Assembly: GCF_037392515.1 (NCBI RefSeq)
Contig: NC_090290.1
Coordinates: 58,044,753-58,108,752, forward strand
Source of the DNA: Haliotis asinina
Taxonomy: Eukaryota; Mollusca; Gastropoda; Lepetellida; Haliotidae
DNA length: 64,000 nucleotides
Reading direction: 5' to 3'
The position numbers were made by a program, and so were the translations under genes. The notes under the pieces are model-generated. The model was given only the letters and a program-made list of their open reading frames with translations. It ran no database searches and had not been told where the DNA came from. Each line of letters starts with the position of its first letter. The stretch's first letter is position 1. This document shows positions 1 through 10,475 of this stretch, piece after piece.

Positions 1-25
1 CTCGGTATTCTATGATGTGGTAGTG

Positions 26-190
26 CAAGTGAGTGAGTGAGTTTAGTTTTATTCTGCTTTCAGCAATATTCCAGCAATAACATGGCAGGGGACACCAGAA
101 ATGGATTTCACACATTGTGCTCATGTGGTGAATTGAACCTGGGTCTTTGTCATGACGAGAAAACACCTTAACCACTGGGCTTCCACCCTG
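26..190 (+). repeat. Dispersed gagtgagt/agcaatattccagcaa SINE-like repeat
   Basis: The copy starts with agtgagtgagtgagtttag and an agcaatattccagcaa core, then atttcacacattgtgc and a gaacctgggtctttg box, and ends in accttaaccactgggcttcc. The same order recurs near 1615-1785, in part at 3110-3190, in reverse at 3460-3585, and at 15835-15890. The conserved layout and scatter indicate an interspersed element rather than a gene. Confidence 0.6.
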
Positions 191-539
191 CCCTTGCTGT
201 GGTAGAACTGTGTGTGATAAGTCATTTAGATGTTTGCAATGTTAATTATATTAAAAATAAGGTAATTTTCAAGCCTTGTATTATTGTTAATCTCAGATAA
301 AAAGAGATCTGGTTTTGTGACAGGAATGAATTAAGTTTTGCTTATTTTTCCATGGTAGTACGTATCGACCAACTGTTACTGATATCAAGGATGTGGCATG
401 TGGAAGAATGTACAACGTTTCCCTGTCAACTATCCATCAATAGTAATTCTGGCTGAAAATAAGGCCAGTGGTAATTTGGAATTGTGCAGTTGGTGCTGAA
501 CTGTTTTGTATATATCAAGGTATGCAAGACTTTGGCATG

Positions 540-661
540 TAGAGAATCTCACCCAGGTGTCTACTGATATCAGTAATATCAACAAGAGTTGATAAAGTTA
601 CAAAGATCCAAAGCTTGCTGAGTGTTGATGTAAATTATATCAGTAGACATGAGATTCTATG
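540..661. repeat. Foldback (inverted repeat) element
   Basis: The left arm, agaatctcacccaggtgtct followed by actgatatca, is matched by the reverse complement of tatatcagtagacatgagat tct on the right, with about 40 bases of centre. It is a small hairpin-forming element upstream of the first calpain exon. No coding content was seen between 190 and 1065. Confidence 0.5.
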
Positions 662-1065
662 TATCATCCAAAATCATTCTGCATTAGTTTTCAATGAAAC
701 ATCTTTCTTTACCATTAGACTTGTAGTGCAGTGATGTCATACCATTATGACGTCATCAAGTTCATGACGTCATAGCATTGTTAGAGCATTGTACAAAATC
801 TATTGCCAAACCGATATCTCCTAGGAGATACCATTTGATCTCAAACAAGCAATATCTCCTGTGGAGCACAGGTAGGGAGGATAAGTAGTTGGGCTGTTGG
901 AACTTAGGAAATTGTCTCTGTCATCTTGAGCGCAATTCTGCAGTCTTGTCAGTCATGGACACTGTTTGAATTCTGTGTCACTTATGCAGTCTGATGCTAA
1001 TGCAATATGTGTTTATAAAAATATTGCAATTTTGAATTATGACCGCCTGTTTGATGTATTTTCAG

Positions 1066-1182
1066 CTACTTGTGAGGCGAAATTTGGGTCATGGAGGTCG
1101 GGGGTGAATGCAGGAGGTCAGATCTCAAAGAGAGACACTCATCAACTCAATCCCCAATATGTCTTCACCATCCCAGACAGAG
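1066..1182 (+). CDS. Calpain exon: start of domain III
   Basis: The acceptor is tgtattttcag and the donor AG|GTAGAG. The exon encodes TCEAKFGSWRSGVNAGG and then a HQLNPQYVFTIPDR stretch, matching the W-x-x-G-x-x-AGG...NPQ pattern at the start of calpain domain III. It begins with two bases completing a codon and ends with one base of the next. The open frame extends upstream to 966 without a stop, but the acceptor at 1065 gives the better boundary. Reading through the donor would add a short REVTVSL tail and a stop, which fits the family less well. Confidence 0.72.
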
Positions 1183-1319
1183 GTAGAGAAGTGACTGTAT
1201 CTTTGAGGTTGTGAGAGAGGAATTTCTTGAAATACAGGGGGAAAAATTGTTTATATCAGGTTTGGAAAAATGTGTTTTTGAAAGAAAGTATATAATGTTC
1301 CCGTGAAGATCTGTGTTAG

Positions 1320-1515
1320 AACTGGTCAACAGCTATCCATGCATGGTAAGGCAGCTGATGGGATCAGGTGGTCAGGCCTGCTGACTTGGTTGACATGTCA
1401 TCATAACCCAGATGTGTAGATCGATGCTCATTATTTCAAACACAGGATTGTCTGGTCCAGACATGATTATTTACAGACCGCCGCTATATGGTGTAATTCT
1501 GTGTGGCATTCAATT
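1320..1515 (+). repeat. Dispersed SINE of the tggtccagac/gaccgccgc family
   Basis: Shared words are ggtggtcaggc, ctgacttggttgacatgtca, agatcgatgctcat, ggattgtctggtccagac and cagaccgccgctatat. They occur in the same order at 45880-46110 and in reverse at 17340-17500 and 51005-51215. This is the strongest lineage clue in the window, because I associate it with gastropod genomes. It lies in a calpain intron. Confidence 0.6.
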
Positions 1516-1614
1516 CCTAAAATCATTTGTAAGTTATACTCTCCCACTATGCCAGTACCTTCAAACATGGTTGCAATGAATTTAGTGTAATCGTTTCTGC
1601 TAAAAGCAATCTTC

Positions 1615-1785
1615 GTAGTGCGAATGAGTGATTATGATTTTATGCTGCTTATTGCAATATGCTATCAATATCATGATACCAGAAATGGACTTCATGCAAT
1701 GTACCCAGGTAGGGAATCAAACCTTAGACTTCAGTGTGATGATTGAACACTATATCCACTAGACTACCCCACCGCTCCAACATTT
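1615..1785 (+). repeat. Dispersed gagtgagt-type repeat, second copy
   Basis: It contains gaatgagtgattatgatttt, then gctgcttattgcaatatgct, agaaatggacttcatgcaatgt, and an ending of actatatccactagactacc. This is the same order as the copy at 26-190, more diverged. Confidence 0.5.
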
Positions 1786-2029
1786 CACGACAGACTATAT
1801 AATAATGATGTGGGTCATGGTGGGTGAGGTGGCTGAAGTCCCAGGCTATTGATCCAGCAGGTGTGAGGTGATGGGATTGAGCCCACCTGTGACTGGGTGT
1901 GAAAACTTTGCAGACTCTTTCAGTGTTGTCACAACCCCTAGTGTACGGTACACATCCCTGTGCACTTCAAAGAACCCATGAATCTGTTGGTATATGACCA
2001 GATGGTGGCCACATGAATATGTGCATGCA

Positions 2030-2610
2030 CCTAGTTGCGGGTACAACAACGTGCAGCAACTTTGACAAAGTGCTGCAACTATCTGTCCCAGTCCACCCAC
2101 CTGGGAATGGGTACCTCACAAGGATGGGAAAACCACATAAACTCGGTGACTCTAGTAGCTGACTATTGCAACACACTGTATGCCAACATGCCATCCAAAT
2201 CAATTCCGAAACTTCAAAGAATTCAGAATTCAGCAGCCTGAGGTATCTTCCACTGTTCCTGCTATGACCACATCTCTCCTGTGTTTCACTCACTTTACTG
2301 GCTTCCCGTCTCTGCAAGAATCAACTTCAGACTCATTGCCCTCTCTCACGACTGTCTCTACAGTAACTAATTTCATCTGAAAGAAATTATCTCCCCTTAC
2401 TCATCTCAGCAGAATCTCAGATCCTCCAGTGACTCTCTCTTGACGCAACCAAAATCACTAAATGGACTTTACATTAAACATGCCTTCTCTTTGGTCAACC
2501 CACAACTCTGGAATTTACTTCCCCCAAGCCTCAGAAATCCACCCACTACACACGCCTTGAAATCACACCTTATGACTCACTTATTTCTATTTGTGTACCA
2601 GTAGATAAGA
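2030..2610 (+). pseudogene. LINE reverse-transcriptase 3' fragment (CR1/L2-like)
   Basis: Conceptual translation in shifting frames gives, in order, a DYCNTLYANMPSKSIPKLQR block with IQNSAA, a YDHISPVFHSLYWLPV block, and an FSLVNPQLWNLLPPSLRNPP block before THALKSHLMTHLF. This succession is the usual C-terminal end of CR1/L2-type non-LTR retrotransposon ORF2. Frames are broken by stops and indels, so the copy is dead and 5'-truncated. It is followed by TTATTATTATG and an (AAAT)n tail, as expected of a LINE 3' end. Confidence 0.72.
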
Positions 2611-2711
2611 TTCAATCTCTGTTTTACATGTTCCAGTTTTATCACTGTATTATGTGAGTCTGTAAGGTGGACATTAGGTGCTTTACAAATGTATTATTAT
2701 TATGTTGTTAT

Positions 2712-2713
2712 TA

Positions 2714-2760
<47 letters not shown>

Positions 2761-2763
2761 ATA
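2712..2763 (+). repeat. (AAAT)n microsatellite
   Basis: About 12 uninterrupted AAAT copies follow the LINE fragment and probably represent its 3' tail. Confidence 0.9.
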
Positions 2764-2888
2764 TCTACCGTTGAGATGCTCACGCTGTATTGGGAAAGAA
2801 ATTAGTTCATGTTGCAGCAGTGAACATATTTCAAAGTTTCTTTCGATGACATGTTCCTGATTTCCTATGGAAACGTGTGTTGTTCCAG

Positions 2889-2968
2889 GAATGCTGGTTC
2901 CAGTCTTCTTCAACCTCATGCAACCGCAGAAAGAACCAAAGTTCCCCATTGGTCTCCGTGTGTATCCA
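2889..2968 (+). CDS. Calpain exon: domain III middle strands
   Basis: The acceptor is gtgttgttccag and the donor CCA|GTAAGT. The 80-base exon starts with two bases that complete a glycine codon with the previous exon and ends on a full codon. It encodes MLVPVFFNLMQPQKEPKF followed by PIGLRVYP. This corresponds to the family's pair of strands around an LMQ...IGF-type motif. A (AAAT)n tract and a LINE fragment lie just upstream in the intron. Confidence 0.7.
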
Positions 2969-3635
2969 GTAAGTAGAAGGGATCCATTACCATGGCAACA
3001 AGATTCTCTTATTTTGATCCTCCTTGTTCAGTAAATTAGTTTTAAATGGGGTGTTTAGAGAGAGTGTTTGAAAGAGAGTGCTACTTTCTCAGATGTTCTT
3101 GTGACTATAGTGAGTGAGTGAGTGAATGAGTGAGTTTGTTTCTATGTAGCCTTTAGCAACATTCCAGCAAGAATCATCATGCGGGAAAACCTGACGCTAG
3201 TGACTAACTTAAACATATCCAATAATAAAAGGGAAAAGAAGTATGTATATTTTGTTTGAATTCTGTTGTAACATATTTGTATTTAGATGACTGATCAAAG
3301 GTAAAGTGGATAAAATGGACTTGACATAAATTTCAACTTCATATTCATTGAGGCCAACATTTCCATATAGATGGTAGATATTGTCAAGCATCACTTCCTT
3401 GATCAAGGTATTAGCACGTGCTTATCTTCACTTTAAGAGAACAAGTAAATTGCGATTGTGAACAGGGTCAGTGGTGTCGAATGTCGAAGGCCTGTGTTCG
3501 ATACTGCACATGGGCACAATATGAAGTGCATTTCTCTGGTGTTGTTGGAATATTGCTAAAAGCAGCATAAAACTGAACTTACTCATTCATGATTCATGAG
3601 ATTCTAATGGCTACAGATGGGCAGAGATAATATAA

Positions 3636-3774
3636 GTTACCATGTGTTCGTGAGTTTGATATGGAGATATATCATGTGTCCGGGTTAAATATCAAATGAG
3701 AACAAATTTCGAGTTTGATATTTAACTCAGACACATGATAAATCTCCATATCAAACTCATGGACACACTGTAAC
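3636..3774. repeat. Long-arm foldback element
   Basis: Arms of about 58 bases (left: gttaccatgtgttcgtgagt then ttgatatggagat; right: its reverse complement with few mismatches, ending ctcatggacacactgtaac) flank a loop of about 20 bases. The single strand would form a near-perfect hairpin. It lies in the calpain intron between the second and third exons found. Confidence 0.75.
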
Positions 3775-4391
3775 GAATTTAGCATCTTCACTAAATGCTT
3801 TAAATCTTTAAATATGGTGCACTTCTGGCGCTGACCCCTCTTATGTGGAGGTCAACCCGTCTGTCCAACGCTTCACCAAAGTGACACCTTGACAATACTG
3901 TGGCCAAATCCATATCGATTATTGATAATAACAAAAACATAAAGTGGATTTCATGCATAGAGTGAACATTGTACACTGTGGATAGATTGCAACTCTTGCT
4001 TAGTGATGACATGGGTTTCTGGAGAGTATTGCTAAATACTCACCAGACACAAACTCACTCGCTCACTCAGTAGTCACAATACCAAATGGCATCATCATAT
4101 AAAGTTTGTTTACAAACAATGCAAACGAGCGAGATAATTGTTGATGGTATGTTGTTACTAGGACCGTGCATGGTCCAATTTCGCTTACGAAAATACACCT
4201 ATTGCATGTGACCGGTTTTGACCAATGGGCAGCCGACATTGCTGTGCAAGTCGAGATAAGAGTTGTTGCACAAATATAAATTTTACGTTGCTGATATAAT
4301 ATTTTTGAGTGAGTCTGTTGAATTGAGTTGAAACCATAAATTGAAAAATGCATAAAATTGTTATGTTTCCATTTCAACTTCTTGTCTTCAG

Positions 4392-4612
4392 CTGCAGAGG
4401 GAGCCCCCAGTAGATATTGACTACCTCTATGATCAATATGACAACTGTCCAGATCCAGCCGGGGAGAATGGGACCTTCATGATCACTTGGGACTTGAATG
4501 TGAAGTATGTGCTGCCCCCTGGTGACTACCTGGTCCTACTGCACATGGATGATCCATACACGGAGAAGGACTACGCCCTGCTTGTCAGATCTTCTGCACA
4601 CCTCAACATTAG
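4392..4612 (+). CDS. Calpain exon: end of domain III
   Basis: The acceptor is cttgtcttcag and the donor AG|GTGAGT; the exon is 221 bases, phase 0 to 2. It encodes an acidic stretch with DIDYLYDQYDNCPDP and then LPPGDYLVLLHMDDPYTEKD, which resembles the last strands of calpain domain III. The start could move to the ctgcag six bases further in without changing frame. A 52-53-bp tandem array starts about 90 bases beyond the donor. Confidence 0.68.
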
Positions 4613-4699
4613 GTGAGTACTAGAATCATGGAGAGAGATAAAACTTGTTTCTTTCTTCTTTAGTGCCAAGCTCATTCCTCATGTTGCATTAAGTGTACA

Positions 4700-5870
4700 T
4701 CTATTCAGTCAGTCAGTGCTGTACCAGCTTTAGTATGGTTGGTAGTGTTGGGAGTCTGCAACCAATCAGTGCTGTGCAAGCTTTAGTGTGATCAGTATTG
4801 TTAGGAGTCTGCCACCAATCAGTGTTGTGCAGGTTTAGTGCGATCAGTATTGTTAGGAGTCTGCCACCAATCAGTGTTGTGCAGGTTTAGTGTGATCAGT
4901 ATTGTTAGGAGTCTGCCGCCAATCAGTGTTGTGCAGGTTTAGTGTGATCAGTATTGTTAGGAGTCTGCCACCAATCAGTGTTGTGCAGGTTTCGTGTGAG
5001 GTTTCTGACTCCCAACAATACTGATCACACTAAACCTGGCACAACACTGATTGGTTTCTGACTCCCAACAATACTGATCACACTAAACCTGGCACAACAC
5101 TGATTGGTTTCTGACTCCCAACAATACTGATCACACTAAACCTGGCATAACACTGATTGGTTCCTGACTCCCAACAATACTGATCACACTAAACCTGGCA
5201 TAACACTGATTGGTTCCTGACTCCCAACAATACTGATCACAGCAAAAATCTGGCACAACATTAATTGGTGGCTGACTCCCAACTATGCTGATCACACTAA
5301 ACCTGGCACAACACTGATTGGTTTCTGACTCCCAACAATACTGATCACAGCAAAAATCTGGCACAACATTAATTGGTGGCTGACTCCCAACAATACTGAT
5401 CACACTAAACCAGATTTTTGCTATGATCACTATTGTTGGGAATCAGAAACCAATCAGTGTTGTGCCAGGTTTACTATGATCAGTATTGTTGGGAGTCAGC
5501 CATCAATCGGTGCTGTCCTATTTTTAATATGATTGGTAGTTTGGGGAATCAGAAACCAATCAGTGTTGCGCCAGGTTTACTATGATCAGTATTGTTAGGA
5601 GTCAGCCATCAATCGGTGCTGTCCTATTTTTAATATGATTGGTAGTTTGGGGAATCAGAAACCAATCAATGGTGTGCCAGGTTAAGTGTAATCAGTATTG
5701 TTGGGAGTCAGTCACCAATCAGTGTTGTGCCAGGTTTACTATGATCAGTATTGTTGGGAGTCGGAAACCAATCAGTGTTGTGGCAGTTTTCCTATGACTG
5801 GTATTATGTGGAGTCGGAAACCATGCAGTGTTGTGCCAGCTTTAGTATGACTGGTATTGTTGGGAGTCAC
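4700..5870. repeat. 52-53-bp minisatellite with orientation reversals
   Basis: About 20 units of roughly 52 bases (core caatcagtgttgtgcaggtt / tagtgtgatcagtattgtt). Units run in one direction to about 4995. They run as the reverse complement (ctgactcccaacaatactga) from about 5000 to 5410, then return to the first orientation to about 5870. Spacing measured at 4868, 4920 and 4972 is 52 bases. The array lies in a calpain intron. The 99-residue ORF through it (- strand) is periodic and not a gene. Confidence 0.88.
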
Positions 5871-6014
5871 ATCGGAAACTAAATCCACTATTGACTGTGA
5901 GAGGATTTGTGGTGAATGATTATCAGTTATAATAAAAAATATATACATTTTGAATGTATATATTTTTTTAAGGTTTTCCCCCAGGTTTTTACTAATTAGT
6001 AAAATACACCAGTT

Positions 6015-6320
6015 TTTTCTAATCAATGTGTTTACTAAGAAAGTGAAATTCCAAATATAACATCATAGCTTTTGGCCATGGGAGTCATGCCAATTTACAC
6101 TTATCAGAGGGGTACGCAGTCTAGACTACCAGTTGTCCGACTTTCATTTTTGTGGAAGTCGCGGTGGCCGAGCGGGTGCCTTTGTGTGCTGGCGATTAGG
6201 TGCCTGACTCGGATGGTGTGGGTTCGATTCCCACATGGGACTCAACCAAAAAGGTACTAGAATTTGTAGTTTACTAAGAAAGTGAAATCCCAAATATGAC
6301 ATATGTTGCATTTGACCAAT
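6015..6320 (+). mobile_element. tRNA-derived SINE
   Basis: Positions about 6155-6243 resemble a class II tRNA: A box tggccgagcgggtgcc and B box ggttcgattcccac. The acceptor-stem ends do not pair (gtcgcgg against tgggact), so it is not a working tRNA gene. The sequence around it is shared, reversed, with about 44820-45160, which shows a mobile unit. A 40-base direct repeat (tttactaagaaagtgaaatt.. and tttactaagaaagtgaaatc..) flanks it at about 6029 and 6270. Confidence 0.75.
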
Positions 6321-9300
6321 TTATAAATGACATCGTGTAATCAACAAAATTCTTATTAATCAAAAAAATATTATTATAGATAGTTATTTTTAATCTTTAT
6401 TTCGATCAGTGACTCCCTCAGACGAAGGATGTGAGTAACCTCTCTTGCCTATTTCCTTGCAACTGATTGGTCTGCAATATGTCATGAAAATCAAGGGGAG
6501 GTAACTGGAGACCAAAGGAACCATGGGCTCAGGGATGAATGTAGGGCAACAGAAATGTGAGCCCTGGCAAGATATAGGGTCCATTCATACAACATTTAGT
6601 GAATTACTTTATCATAAAAATTTGTATGTTTGGGGGGTTGTTTTTTTACATCACACACAGGGATATTCAAGCTATGTGGCATTGGTCTGTAAATAATTGA
6701 ATTTGAACGATACAGTCTAGTGATCAAGAGCATGAGCATTATCTTCCAAGTAAAACTTTCCAGCATATCACAATTATAATAGGACAAGTGACCTGGGACT
6801 TGCTGTCAGTTTAGTCAAGCTATGGACATAGATGCTTCTCCATGGCAGCAGCCTGTCAAGGGACTCTACTCCTCCTACTCCACGTTTAGGACTGTGCTCA
6901 AGACTTGTCTCTAGCATCATTCCTCCCACTGGACATTTCTCTTTCGGCTGCACTTGCAGCATGGAAAAACACTATACAGTTTGCACATCATCATTACTAA
7001 TTGTCTTAGCCCTAACCCTCATCCTTGGCTGCACATGAAGCATGGAAAGATGCAATACAATTTGAACATCATCGTTACTAATTGTCATAATTACCTTGTC
7101 TTACAGAGGCTACCAGACTGGATAGAGAGTCTACCTCACCTTTGGAAGAGTAAATCAGTCAGACTTTAGTTTCAATAATGTCTTTGACAATCTGACTTGA
7201 AGGAGCAACAGATGGACTACTGTCTATGGCCCACTGCTTCGCCACAGACTGTGCTCTCTTAATAGGGATACAACTGGCTCCAAGGTTGAAGGCAACCTAC
7301 AAGTGTTCTTGCTGACCTCCAGCTGGTATGAGGTTTGAATCCTGTATCTGGACCTAACATCACCTTCAAGCTGCCTAATCTAGCATAGTTTCAGAGGTGT
7401 ATATAATTGCCAATAAACTGACATCGAAAATGTGTTACTTTGCATAGACGTTTGTGCTATGTCTGTTTTCACTACCTCTGGATCTGCAATATCAAAATGA
7501 ATGAGGATGTTTTGGAGTATATTCTTACTCTTTCATCACATTTTCAAAGTTAAACCTTTGTAATATTGATAATCAAACTATTATAACCAATGATGTTTTT
7601 GTTGACCAGTATTGAATTACCTACCATGTCTATGCGACCATGCCAAATATTTTAATACTAACTCGATTTCTATGTCAAAATGTTTTAGACTGTTGTAAAA
7701 TTCATACCCATTCTTATGTTGGCAAATGGACTGTGTTTTCCCGTGTTTAGTGAAGACAATTAAACAGTGTTATAGTTGTTTCAGAACCACAATTCAAATA
7801 CAGAAATTCCTTGAGAGAGAAATATTATGGCAGTATCTGTCCTTTCATGATAGTTCTCAAAGAATATATGGGTACTGACTTCTTACAGCTTGTCCAGCTT
7901 GACCTGATCAAGTGAATACTAATACATTGCATGACAACTGGTTGTGTCTATCATTGTGAAAAGGTGCATCTCTGTCACTTGATTGTTAACATGTCTGAAC
8001 AGCATATGTTGGGGAAATTATCAGCAATGTCTAAACTTTCTTTATGAATGACACTACAGATGGTTTGATGTTTCTGATGTAGGCATGCAAGCAACATTTA
8101 TAACATTCTTGGCTCCCCTGTTTAATGAGGTTAACTTGACCTGCTGTTTGTGCCATTTGACCTCCTGGGTCATGCATATGTAGAGTAGCTCAGATCAAGC
8201 TGAACAAATTGCATTTCACAGTGAGCTTTGCCACTGATAAATCAATCTCTCTAGCTATTGATCTTGTTCATATATCTTTGGGACCGTTCATAGCTTATGA
8301 CTAGGGGTGATGATTTCTATGGATCAGCATATACAATATAAAGGATTCCCCATAAATTATGAACGGTCCCCATCTGTCTGTCTCTTCCTACCCATCAGTC
8401 TTTCAAAATCTGTCTAATCTTCCATCCATATTTTTCTGTTAGAAAGTGCCACTCTCCCCCTCCCTGAAATATTGTTCAACAACCATTGAAACTTGGGTGT
8501 AAATGAAGTCTGCAGCCCTCCTTTCTGATAAAGCTGTATCTGCCCCCGATATGCCAAAACGTAGGGGTTACAGTGCCCCATGAAACTCCAAAACTGTGAG
8601 TCTCCTGTATATACGCTCAATGTTTAATCTCTGTGAATTACAACAGCTCATCTGTTTTTAATATTGCAATATTTTCATAGCTGCAACATCCTTAGATTTT
8701 TCTTTGTTGTTTTTCAGCATGTTTGAGTTGTATTTAACACGGTTACAGGTGATATGTAGCCAGACTTGACATTGTCATGTTTTACACCTTTCATCTGTGA
8801 TACTGATAAAACATTTCTCATAAACTCAACAATTGTTTATGTTCTTGAATTAGTGTTAACAAGATGTACGAGAGTTTGGAAACATGCAGGGTAACTCTGT
8901 CCCACAGTTCTGCTTCATTAATATGGGTGGCGATTCCCATCTAGTGTCCTGAAGGGTGGCGGGGTGGATGGTTAAAGTGTTCACTAGCCTTAAGGAGGAT
9001 CTGGGTTTACTTCCCAAAATGGGTACAGCTTGTGAGGCCCATTTCTGATGTTCCCTACTATGATATTGCTTGAAAATTGCTAAACATGAAGCAAAGGACC
9101 GTTTATACTTCATTGAAAGGGTCAGGGGTGTCACCCATTTTGCTCTTTGAGAATCAACACTGATGTGGGGTGGGCATCAGCAACTGTTTACATTAATATA
9201 TTAAAAAAGTATGGTTAATAATTATATGAAAGGTGGGGTGGGTGGTAGGTTACTGATTTTGTACTTTTTGTACATGACAGGACAGACACATACTTTGTAC

Positions 9301-9451
9301 TTGAGTTTTCAAAGGGGCAGCTGCTATACACATTTTGTATATGCTTCTACATCATCACCCTCCTAGCCATAAATTATGAGCAGTCATTAAGACTTAACTG
9401 ACTCACTCACTCACTCTAGTTTCCTGACATCATTTCCAGTTTTGTTTTTAG
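6321..9451. other. Calpain intron with no recognised gene
   Basis: AT-rich sequence with many stops in all frames. A short duplicated block near 6930-7080 repeats agcatggaaa...aatttg(a/c)acatcatc(a/g)ttactaatt twice. A small hairpin element lies at 8280-8370 and GTAC/TTTTGTA-rich repeats near 9260-9350. I see no exon with support beyond chance splice signals. Confidence 0.55.
8280..8370. repeat. Short MITE-like hairpin with gggaccgttcata termini
   Basis: The 91-base unit begins gggaccgttcata and ends tatgaacggtccc minus one mismatch region, giving about 13-16 base terminal inverted repeats. Related half-sites (aggaccgttta near 9096, ataaattatgagcagtcatt near 9369) suggest a second decayed copy. 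Confidence 0.6.
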
Positions 9452-9623
9452 GTCACTGAGTATGTCAGCTTATTTAGGGAGGAAAGCGCAAAATGATTCA
9501 GAATACAGACATTTACTACCTGGTGAAACAGAAGAGAACGGCATGATGCTCACTTACCCGGAAACACATTCAGGGGAAGTAACCCATGTTGGCAAGAGCC
9601 ACTATGATAACATCATGGTGTAA
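9452..9623 (+). CDS. Calpain terminal coding exon (tail, tentative)
   Basis: The acceptor gttttgtttttag is preceded by a pyrimidine-rich tract. The exon begins with the single base that completes AG from the previous exon to an arginine codon. It encodes about 56 residues (SLSMSAYLGRK ... HYDNIMV) and a TAA stop. The tail is polar and acidic with no EF hand or other domain I can recognise. Phase fit and the open frame support it; similarity does not. No AATAAA lies close downstream (the nearest I saw is near 10457). Confidence 0.5.
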
Positions 9624-10106
9624 CACTCGTCATGACCCATCATACACATACACTCAGTTGGGTTTAGTGATTCTTTGAGCATTATTTCTTGTTGACCTTG
9701 TCAGTTTGATTTATAAGGAGGCCTAAAGTGATGCATGTGTGAGATGTTTATCACTTACGTGAAGCCCATGGGCTGAAAAAGCTTGAAAAGAAAGTGAACA
9801 CAGATTTGAACCAGGATACAACCCAATCCAAGATACACTTACCTATGTCACAATTCATCTGTAGTTCTTGCTTGTTGAAAAATAACACGGAATTAAATCA
9901 GGGTTTATATTTATTGGTATGAACAGTCTTAGACTCATACCAACATGTAGGTTGTTATAGACCAATGACAATCTGAGAACACCAGTGATTGAAGTCAATA
10001 ATTCCCATATCCCAGAAATTCAGACATATCTCAACTGAGTCAACTGTGTTTTCTTGTGTAAAATGTAGTTAGATTTACAGTCATAATAAATAGAATGATA
10101 CCTTAC

Positions 10107-10344
10107 AAGAAAGACACTTCTGAAGTTAGCCATTAACAGGGAACTGCCCTCATAAAACACATGGCCTTCTTGTCGTTTGACTGAGGTGAATTCCAAGGAC
10201 TGTGTTTCTTCATCGGAAACTGGTGTGTAGAGACTTTCCAGCCTGCCCATTAAGAGGCACAAGAGGTTCTGCTTGGTAAGGAACAGCGCCCTCTGTCCGA
10301 GTGTACAACAAAGGGACATAACCAACTCTGCCACTTGACCAAAC
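10107..10344 (-). CDS. Unrecognised exon candidate
   Basis: On the - strand an acceptor (gatgttgacag) is followed by 79 uninterrupted codons and a donor (CTT|GTAAGG). The product begins FGQVAELVMSLCCTLGQRAL and includes LLCLLMGRLESLYTPVSDEE. The N-terminal half is hydrophobic and could be helical-repeat-like. I do not recognise the family. Codon content looks coding and both splice sites are good, but no neighbouring exon was identified. It lies just left of a DIRS-like element that may have disrupted the rest. It could be a relic exon. Confidence 0.4.
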
Positions 10345-10475
10345 CTGTCAACATCAATTTCATATCTGATGTAAAACTATCCACACAAAATGGAATTACA
10401 CAGAATGATACTAGTGATAGACTAAGTTAAGTTGTGAGAAACATGTAATTTTCTGAATAAAATTGATATTGTATA

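Larger units (their letters stand above)
1066..9623 (+). other. Calpain-family gene, 3' part (four exons, domain III and C-terminus)
   Basis: Four + strand exons (1066-1182, 2889-2968, 4392-4612, 9452-9623) have canonical AG/GT borders and join in phase (1+2, 0+0, 2+1) into about 196 codons ending in TAA. The first carries the calpain domain III signature: a GSWRSGVNAGG block followed by LNPQYVF. The second continues with a beta strand (VPVFFNLMQPQ) and IGLRVY. The third contains LPPGDYLVLL, the usual late C2-like strand. Calpains are intracellular calcium-dependent cysteine proteases, and domain III helps couple calcium and lipid binding to the protease core. The protease domain would lie upstream of the window. 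No penta-EF-hand region follows: the protein stops about 57 residues after domain III, so it is either an atypical calpain or a shortened copy. Family assignment is fairly sure; which calpain is not. Confidence 0.72.

Noticed and set aside
355-441. Exon-like + strand segment (YRPTVTDIKDVACGRMYNVS) after a ccatggtag acceptor
   Set aside because: The donor would be CAATA|GTAATT and the phase does not join the calpain exon at 1066. No family resemblance was recognised, so it is left uncalled.
6155-6243. Possible tRNA gene
   Set aside because: A and B boxes are good, but the acceptor-stem ends do not pair and the flanks are shared with a reverse copy at 44.8-45.2 kb, so it is a SINE.
7085-7170. 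Exon-like segment after ttgtcttacag (ending in a stop)
   Set aside because: It would have to join the calpain exons, but the 4612 to 9452 junction already fits in phase and this segment has no domain similarity.
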